A stretch of 12,768 nt of DNA from contig WELB01000393.1 in assembly GCA_009602725.1 (NCBI GenBank), positions 1 to 12,768 on the forward strand. Reading direction: 5' to 3'. Source of the DNA: Spirogloea muscicola (Eukaryota; Streptophyta; Zygnematophyceae; Spirogloeales; Spirogloeaceae). The translations under genes and the position numbers were made by a program. Below the pieces are notes generated by a model that saw nothing but the letters and a program-made list of their open reading frames with translations, did no database searches and was not told the DNA's origin. Of the stretch, positions 6,276-12,768 are shown in pieces. Positions within the stretch are counted from its first letter, which is position 1, and each line of letters opens with the position of its first letter.

Positions 6276-9200
6276 ATGGCGCCCGCGGAATGNCACCACC
6301 CCGCCGCGCCCCGCCCGCGCCGCCGCAGGCTCCGCCGCCGCCGCGGGAGGCGCCACGGAGGAGCCGCCGCCCGTCGCCGGCTGCCCCCAGCGAGTGGCGG
6401 AATGGCGGCGGGCCGAGCTCCGGCGGCTGTCGGAGCAGGCGGCGAGCCTGGCGGCGGAGGGCGGCCGGGCGGCGACGGCGGCGGACGACCAGCCCCTGCG
6501 CTTCATCCTCTTCTTCCTCCACGTCCCCCGCACCGGCGGCCGCACCATGGACACCTGGTGGGTGCGCCGCCCGCCGCCGCTGCCCCGCCCAGCAGCTCGC
6601 GACGGAGCGGGGTGGCTCACGGGGCACGCGGCGCTGGCCCCGGCGGCGCCGCAGCTTCCTGCGAGCGCTGTACAGCCCCAAGGAGCGCTGCCCCATGTCC
6701 TACAACCGCCTGCAGATGAACCCCAAGTGAGCACCACCAGCTCCCCGCGCTTCTGAGGCCGGGAGGCCTCGGGTGCTGGCTGCGCTCCTCGCTGGCCTGC
6801 TGCCTACATTCACGCCGCTGCACTGCGCCGCGGTGTTCGCAGGAAGCCCACGTGCAAGCTGCTGTCCACGCACAACGACTACAGCCTCATGGAGCAGCTG
6901 CCGGTCGCCAACACGTCGGTCATCACGCAGATTCGCGACCCCGTGGACCGCTTCCTCAGCGCCTACGAGTTTGCAATCGAGGTGGGTAGCCGCAATGTGG
7001 CCAAGGGCGGTGGCCCCACCACGCTGCAGGTCTGGCCGTGGAATTTCCTGGCACCCTTCATGGAGCGCGACATGGTCCTGCGGGTGAGCACAGCTCCTCA
7101 CGTTTCCTTTGGCATCCCGGTCATGCATGCTCTTCCGCCGAGTCCACATGCTGACATGCTGGGCTCGTGAGCCGTTGGGATGCACTGTGTGAAGCATGCA
7201 CTGTGGTACTGAGACACTAGCATATGGCAGAGCTGGCATTGAGCTGGCCGTCGTGTACGCGCAGAGGAATGCTGATATGACGCCGCCAGCTCCGAGCAAC
7301 GATGTGCGCAACAGCTTTGACGTTCCCCAGACTGTCATTCCTCTCCACGAGTTTGTCAAGCACCCCATTGCCACCGAGCTGCTGCACAATGGGCAGACGC
7401 TCCAGGTGAGCAGCCCAAGTGAGAATTGGCAGTACGAGCTCTCGCGCTGATGTGCTTTTTCCGAGCAGGAGCTCGGCTCGGCGTGTTGTATGCGACTTGT
7501 TGGCCAAGAAGCACACAGTACGTTGACAGTGGCTTCTCGATGGTAGATGGCTGGCCTCACCAACAATTCGTGGACGGAAGGTGCCAAGGAGCTGCGGGCT
7601 TGCATTGTCCAGCATCCCGAGCTGGGCATGTTGGCACTGGATGTTGCCAAGGTATGGCAACTCACTGTGGCTCCCCAGCCTCGACCAGCTTCTGATAGAT
7701 CACTCTTCCAGTTGCTGTACCAGTCAGACGCACACGAAAGCGTATCACTGGTGGTGGCAGCAATCGCGGGGAAGGTCAATAACACACATCGAGACTCACA
7801 TGAACAGTCGACTAATGCTTGAAAGTGTCAGCAGTTCAGTTGATTGCAAAGCCTGGCAATCTGGACCTCATTCTTGACGAAGCTGTTGTTGCTGGCATGC
7901 ATATCTCGCAGGCGAGACTGCAGCAGATGCTTCACGTGGGCCTCACAGAAGAGCATGCCGTGTCCATGCAACTGCTTGCAGCGCTTCTTGGGAGGCCCTT
8001 GTCCTCCCGAGCTCATGCTGTGGGCGGTATAGCTCCTGCCCACACCTCTGAGGCCCTGCAAGTCTGCTCCCCAGCTTGTTGCTCTTCTGCAGCTGGAGGG
8101 CAAATGGTCACTCAAGCTTTTCTTGTCCAGCACCCTGGGCACACTCTCTTTGATGGCACCGCATTTACCAGCAGCCGTGACCCTCGTGCTGAGCTCATGC
8201 TTGCAAGCAGTTGCCGCCGCCTTTGTTTCATCGGTCCTGACCCCTGGCGACCTTCCTGGTTGCTCTGCAGGGTTGGCGAGGGGAAACATGACGGGTCGGT
8301 CACATCTCACTCAAGAACAACAAGAATTACGGCGTCGTGGCATGGCGCATCGGCAGGCATGGTTGAAGCAGCATCGATTGCAGCAGCAGCACCTTGCCGA
8401 TCAAAGTGCACGTATTGAGCAGCCAAAGTTGAAGCTGAGGAGATCGCTGCTTCAACTTGATCCGATTGGCGGCGGGGATGGTGGCCAAGCAGTCACGCCT
8501 GTGCAGACTGTGGACCTGGCACCGCCGCACAACAACAACGCTGTGAGTCATCACCCATGCCAGCGAAGATTGGCGTTTTCGGCGTCACCTGCAGCTCCAT
8601 ACACTGTCATTGGTTGCTAGCAGAGCCTATCAAGTGCCCCTGATGAAGGTCAAGTCCAGGCAGTGCAGCAATTGCTGGCAGGTGGATCAAAGGGAGACCG
8701 CAAGAGCTCATCGAGCAAGCATCATTGCATGAGCGCTTGCATCTTGACATGCTTCGGCAAGTATGCAGGTGACTCGTCGTAAGATGGACATTCTGTCCAA
8801 CTACAACAACTGCGTCAACCTTCAGCGCTCCAGATACAAAGCAACACGGAGGACTGTGCTAGCAAGGACAGGGACCCTCAACTTTACCCACGAAGTGAGT
8901 ACCTTAACGGGCGGCTACCGTAATGAGGCACTATGGCACTCTGTGATCACATTCTTGAGACAAACGGCTGTGACCGTTGATTAATGCCGTTGATTTTCTG
9001 ACTGTGGCCGCAGGGTCCAGTGATTCTCTCCAGCTGATTGCCGGAAATTCACGAGTGCATAGTTGGTAGCTAGCAAGGATGTGTGATCTTAGCCGCCGGT
9101 TGCCTCAGAGTTGCTGACCGGTCATACTCCACGGGAGGTCTTTCTCAGGCTCGCAGCCTCATAGGCCCGGCCATCATGGAGGATATTGCGAACCGGAACA

Positions 9201-10409
9201 AGCTTGATGCAGAGTTGCTCAACTTTGCCCGAATAATATTCAAGGAGAGGAAGGTAGTGTCCCCTGGCAATGCTGACATGATTACATGTGCTGGCTGCCA
9301 TGCAGTAGACACTCACTCCATGTATGGGATACCCACGGCTGTCGCGTCCCTTGTCGCTCGTGCTGGACCGAGCTATCTCGGCCTGGTCTCTTTTTCTGCA
9401 CTTTGCAGCAGTTCCAAGTTGTTGTTGAAGCAGTATGATGGTCATCATTGTCAGAGAGGCCGATCATTCAAAGGCAGTGTCCATGCTACTCAACAAGCTT
9501 GGTAACGTGGATGCGCAGGCCCGTTTTAAGGACCGCATGCAGAAGGCTCTTATCTCGCACACTCAAATGGACAAGCAGAATGAGCTGCCATTAGCAAACG
9601 GAGGGGACATGATGTCCCACGCCATGATCATGCAGGAGGGCGCAAATAATGCACGACAACAGGGCCAGGGGGTGGATGCAGCATCTTGGCAGGAGGAGAG
9701 ATTCAAGTTGTTCCAGGAGAGGCAAGCCAGGTTGAAGGAGTTGCGGCAGAAGCAGCAGCTGGAGCAGCAAGTGCAGCCAGAGCAGCAGGAGCAGCAGCAG
9801 CCACAGCAGCAGCAGGAGCCGCAGCAGCTGGAGCAGGTGGCGCAGGGTACGTCAGGGATGCAGCCTGACGCCCAACCCGTTAGTGAGATCGTCAGCACAG
9901 CCAAGGTGGAAGCTGAAGTGGTGCAGGTGCCTCCAATCTCGTCCACACAACAGCTACAGCCGGCAGCTTTGGAGGAGCTTGCAGACGTGTCTGTGAAGAA
10001 AGAGCAGCAAGCTGAGCAGGTGGGCGGGTCCCCATTGCCTGCACAGAGTACCGACAAAAGTGCTGCGTCTGGAGAGAATGCCAACAGTCATGTGAACATT
10101 GAGCCAAGAAGAGTGACTGAGAAGGGTGAGTCTGAGGACGCAGCCAGCGACTTCAGCATAGGGCAGGGCCCTGATCTGCTGGTCGCGGAGGAAAGGCAGA
10201 AGACCATGCGAAAGCCGCAGTCCATCGCTTGGATCTTGGACCGTACCACCAAGCCCAGGATGTCATCCCTCAACGTGATCGCGACATTTGCAAGCGTATC
10301 TTGCCTCTTGCTCGTTCTTATCTCACGAGCCTTGAACTGGAAGAAGAGTTCACTATCGGGCCTTGCTCATAGGATCACGTCGCCTCCTCATGCACACAAA
10401 ATGGTGTGA
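6276..10409 (+). CDS. TPST: Plant-type tyrosylprotein sulfotransferase, ten exons
   Basis: It probably transfers sulfate from PAPS to tyrosines of secreted peptides in the Golgi, as Arabidopsis TPST (HS6ST-like sulfotransferase fold, type I membrane protein of about 500 residues) does. Exons by splice site, phase and family match: 6276-6557, 6655-6726, 6843-7083, 7265-7405, 7547-7651, 7912-8026, 8271-8542, 8769-8894, 9149-9253, 9519-10409; all introns are GT-AG. The PAPS 5'-phosphosulfate loop is HVPRTGGRT (residues 82-90). ERCPMSYNRL and KLLSTHNDYSLMEQLP follow, then the 3'-phosphate motif IRDPVDRFLSAYEF (148-161), WPWNFL, VIPLHEF, MAGLTNNS and LHVGLTEEH. The catalytic unit ends with NFTHEARS...KLDAELLNFARIIF (exons 8-9). 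A Gln-rich segment (about 560-597), one membrane helix (about 739-755) and a short basic tail end the protein. The total of 783 codons including stop holds only if N6293 is surplus. I see no convincing N-terminal signal peptide, so the first exon is the least certain part. Confidence 0.85.
6293..6293. other. Ambiguous base N inside exon 1
   Basis: This is the only N in the window. The ATG at 6276 and the HVPRTGGRT frame differ by exactly one base. Dropping this N puts them in one frame with no intervening stop. It is therefore likely a spurious or miscounted base in a very GC-rich stretch. Confidence 0.7.
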
Positions 10410-10533
10410 GGAGTTGCATTTGCCAGCGCTCCCATGTCGAGCGCAGGCAGACCGTGCCAAGTGCCCGGATGCCTCTGTGAATATGACTGCGCCGTATGGA
10501 CGCTTATGAACAGCACAGAGGCTCTGTAGCCTG

Positions 10534-10893
10534 CTATTGACAGACAGGTTCCTGGGAGAGGACAGCATAGACCTGACTATCAGCAGTTTCCTCTCCTTTG
10601 AAGGCTGTGGTCGGCTGTGGGCTGAGGTCCACACCAATTATAGTTAAGATGCTGTCATGATACACAAAGCAACTCAAGAAGCGTTTGTAAAGCTCGCTGT
10701 GCAGGTGTGTCGATGAGGAAATGCAATCCTCGACATGCTTTTGACGGACATGCTGTCCCGCTAGGAAGTTACTGTGGCAAGAACAGAACCCACAGATTTG
10801 TCCAAGCATCTCTTCGGCCTTTTGCAAGTCAAAAAGGTTATGAGCCATGTTACAGCGTGCAGTATCATACTGGCAACTACCCTGCCTGAACCA
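10534..10893 (-). CDS. Weak antisense ORF with Cys/His finger-like pattern
   Basis: A minus-strand frame is open from about 10893 (ATG at 10846-10848) to the stop at 10534. It contains CGFCSCHSNFLAGQHVRQKH, i.e. C-x2-C-x10-H-x4-H, close to but not a standard C2H2 zinc finger, followed by VEDC. A splice-acceptor-like GGCAG precedes 10881 in minus sense. It overlaps the presumed 3' UTR of TPST. A second short minus frame (11105-11296, ending KHDLICCNSCLIAIETMKKS) lies upstream of it, but I could not join the two. I recognise no family. It may be a small antisense gene, a decayed gene, or chance. Confidence 0.2.
   Translation of the reverse strand, partial: WFRQGSCQYDTARCNMAHNLFDLQKAEEMLGQICGFCSCHSNFLAGQHVRQKHVEDCISSSTHLHSELYKRFLSCFVYHDSILTIIGVDLSPQPTTAFKGEETADSQVYAVLSQEPVCQ
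10686..10690 (+). terminator. Putative poly(A) signal for TPST
   Basis: TGTAA, the usual chlorophyte polyadenylation signal, lies 277 bases past the TPST stop. It is the first one seen in that direction. Five-base motifs occur by chance, so support is positional only. Confidence 0.35.
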
Positions 10894-11613
10894 TCAGAGG
10901 CAATAGAGCAGGTAGCATGACTTTGCTTCATAACATGTCAAGAATCAACTGCATGAAGCAGTGAAAGTGGACCCCTAAGAAGTAGCATATCAAAAGCTGC
11001 AAGATGGAAAACAGATCAGCATTCTGCAAACAGTTCTGTCATTATGGCGCACAATTGCCATCTCCATTGCTTGTGTACGAATATGATGGAACACTGACAG
11101 CCTCCTAGGACTTCTTCATTGTCTCAATCGCAATCAAGCACGAGTTACAGCAAATGAGGTCATGTTTGTCCCACTTAAAAAGCATGAGCCGACACAGGCT
11201 GTGAAGGCCTTCAACCATAGCAGCTTCAATCACTTTGCCGGTGAACGCACTAGCATACTCAGACCTCGAAACCAAACGTCTCCAAAAGCTTGACACTGAT
11301 CATGGACTAGCAACTCACATATTCCATGATCCTAAACCAGCAGGCCTAGTGGAAAGCTGCACACAGCTCTGCTGTTACTCACAGCCTCCAGCTCAAAGGC
11401 CTTACTTCCCAAGGTCAGACAGTGCATACAAGTGCGTCTCCTTAAACATGAGGCAGATACAATGTCCAGGAGGACTTTACACGGGTTGGCAAGGCACAGT
11501 AGTGCTTCCCAGAGTCCTTTCTCAACAAAGTACGGGTTGGGAAGCTGCTGGCACAGGATAAGACAAGGCTGGAAGGAGGGGCAAGGAGGGAGGACAGGAG
11601 GCCAGAAGAGAGT
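10894..11613. other. Intergenic region between convergent genes
   Basis: Apart from the short minus frame at 11105-11296 and the TGTAA signal at 11477-11481 (minus sense), no repeat or gene is evident here. The purine-rich GGAAGGAGGGGCAAGGAGGG run at about 11570-11600 lies just beyond the LHCA stop codon. Confidence 0.4.
11477..11481 (-). terminator. Putative poly(A) signal for LHCA1-like gene
   Basis: The plus strand reads TTACA, i.e. TGTAA on the minus strand, about 135 bases past the LHCA stop codon at 11614-11616. This is a typical distance for green-algal genes. Confidence 0.45.
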
Positions 11614-12683
11614 CTAGTAAACACTCCTGGGGATCAGGATCTGGGCAATGTTGTTGTTCAGAGGGTCTGCCAAGTGGGAGGCCAGGTTCTCCAGGGGGCC
11701 GGTGCCAGGGTATACAGCAGCCTGGACACAGAATCCCAAGAACGCGACAATCGCCAGGCGACCTGTACAGGCGGGGAGGTCTCCTCATCAGCTGGTTAGC
11801 ACTCCTGACAGCATGGCCTAGGTGGGTTGCACAACTGACTGAGACGCGAGTCTACGGGCATCAGACTGAATGTCTGACGTGACTCGTCCGCAAAGTGTCA
11901 GGAAAGCCCAGATTGGGCTCAACCACACCAATCCCGAGACGAGGTGGAGTCACTCGCACATCATGTCGGGGTCACCTCCACCTCCTCCTCACCACGAGCA
12001 TGTGAGGGTGTGGGGAAGATGCAAGCTTGGAACTCACCGTTGTTGAGCTCCTTGGTCCGCAGCTCGTCAATCTTCTTCGCATCACCCTTGGAGAAGCCCA
12101 GGGGATCGAAGGGGCCGCCGGGGTACGCGCTCTTCTCCTTGTCCTCCAGGAAGGTGGCCCGCTGGGCCTCGGCGGCGCCAATGAGCACGGCCTCGGCCAC
12201 CAGGATGAAGGGCAGGTTGCCCCAGGGGACGTCGTTGCCGAGGTAAGTGGGGGTGCCGCCGTGTGCGGCCCAGCCCTGGGCGTCCACCCAGTTGCCAAGG
12301 CCTAGCGCCTCGGGGATGAGCACGCCGGGCTGCAAGAGGCCGACCGCGGGCGGGTTTGGTAAGCCCAAGATGCCGCTTGTCAGCACACAATGTGGGATGC
12401 CAGGCAAGCCCCTCAGCTTCCAGCGCAGTCAGTCGCTGAGCAAGGCGGACTCGCGTGAGCGTCTCCGCATGTGAGGGCCAGCCTCTGGGCAGCCCATGCG
12501 AGTCGGGGTGGCGCTGCCGCAGCTCATGCCGGGCGCGGGCCCGGAGCAATGGCGCGGCGCGGGGCGGCGGGGCGGCTCACCACGGCGAGCATGCACCACC
12601 GGGCGTGGATGAGCTCCGCGACCTGGTACCGGGCCAGGTTCTCGGGCACCGAGCCGTAGCCCAGCGGGTCGAAGCCGTAGTCG
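11614..12683 (-). CDS. LHCA1: LHCA1-like photosystem I chlorophyll a/b-binding protein, 3' three exons (partial)
   Basis: This thylakoid antenna protein binds chlorophylls a/b and carotenoids and passes energy to photosystem I. Exons in transcript order are 12683-12581, 12329-12038 and 11762-11614, with introns of 251 and 275 bases, all GT-AG, and phases that join perfectly. The sequence runs [20 protein letters not shown], helix B with [14 protein letters not shown] (E..H.R ligand motif), then [15 protein letters not shown]. Helix C follows [17 protein letters not shown], then [15 protein letters not shown]. Helix A is [19 protein letters not shown] (E..N.R), then [20 protein letters not shown], and the protein ends ILIPRSVY. 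The C-terminal part resembles land-plant Lhca1 most. The first exon here starts in the middle of the conserved Gly codon of PGDYG. The transit peptide and N-terminus lie beyond 12768, and 12684-12768 appears to be intron. Helix B has His, not Asn, at the ligand site, as in Lhca1 and unlike Lhca3/Lhca4. Confidence 0.92.
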
Positions 12684-12768
12684 CTGCGCGGCGGCAATGC
12701 GGGGCGCTTGCGGCGGCTCAGAGGCGGGCGGCGCCGAGGCGGGGGCGCGGCGCTGGCGCGGCGGGCCG

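Noticed and set aside
6036-6737. Long open minus-strand frames (233 and 204 codons) opposite TPST exon 1
   Set aside because: These frames are open only because the sequence is extremely GC-rich. The Arg/Ala/Gly-rich product shows no domain.
5947-6756. 269-codon plus-strand ORF starting at 5947
   Set aside because: Its first part is retroelement remnant and its last part reads through TPST intron 1. Only 6276-6557 matches the protein family.
8621-8760. An additional TPST exon beginning CAGAGCCTATC
   Set aside because: It is open in one frame but cannot be joined in phase to exon 8 (8769-8894), while a direct 8542/8769 splice joins perfectly.
9563-10084. 173-codon Cys/Ser-rich minus-strand ORF resembling a metallothionein-like protein
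   Set aside because: It is the reverse strand of the CAG-rich Gln tract of TPST exon 10. CTG/TGC reading creates the Cys runs.
12082-12549. 155-codon minus-strand ORF and plus-strand frames near 12027-12305
   Set aside because: These are alternative frames of the LHCA1-like exons and introns.

Overview
The window looks like nuclear DNA of a green alga (Chlorophyta; a trebouxiophyte is plausible but unproven). It has spliced genes with GT-AG introns of about 100-275 bases, GC-rich exons, CAG-rich glutamine tracts, TGTAA-type polyadenylation signals, a photosystem I antenna gene and a plant-type tyrosylprotein sulfotransferase. No rRNA, tRNA, CRISPR or bacterial-style operon was seen.

Positions 1-6100 hold no intact host gene that I can recognise. 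This is a graveyard of nested, mostly 5'-truncated pieces of one or two retroelement-like families, nearly all on the minus strand. A C-terminal peptide (LQRSQALAIHQRAGRA-like) recurs at least six times. A terminal 3' block containing GCGCACCGCGCGCC (minus-strand sense) occurs eight times. Two diverged coding pieces (1618-2238 and 3251-3842) share a D...DVV...AE..KL pattern that could be a nuclease-like domain. Between them lie unassigned stretches with short tandem and inverted repeats (4064-4489, 4720-4807, 4828-4963).

Positions 6276-10409 (+) hold a ten-exon gene for a plant-type (HS6ST-like) tyrosylprotein sulfotransferase. It has a PAPS-binding HVPRTGGRT motif, an IRDPVDR...S.Y motif, a long Gln-rich segment and one C-terminal membrane helix. 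The ten exons sum to a whole number of codons (783 with stop) only if the single ambiguous base N at 6293 is an extra base.

Positions 11614-12683 (-) hold the last three exons of an LHCA1-like photosystem I chlorophyll a/b protein; its 5' part lies beyond the window. The two host genes converge across about 1.2 kb that holds their likely poly(A) signals and one weak antisense ORF with a zinc-finger-like Cys/His pattern. The two genes have unrelated jobs (Golgi peptide sulfation and thylakoid light harvesting), so nothing suggests that they work together.
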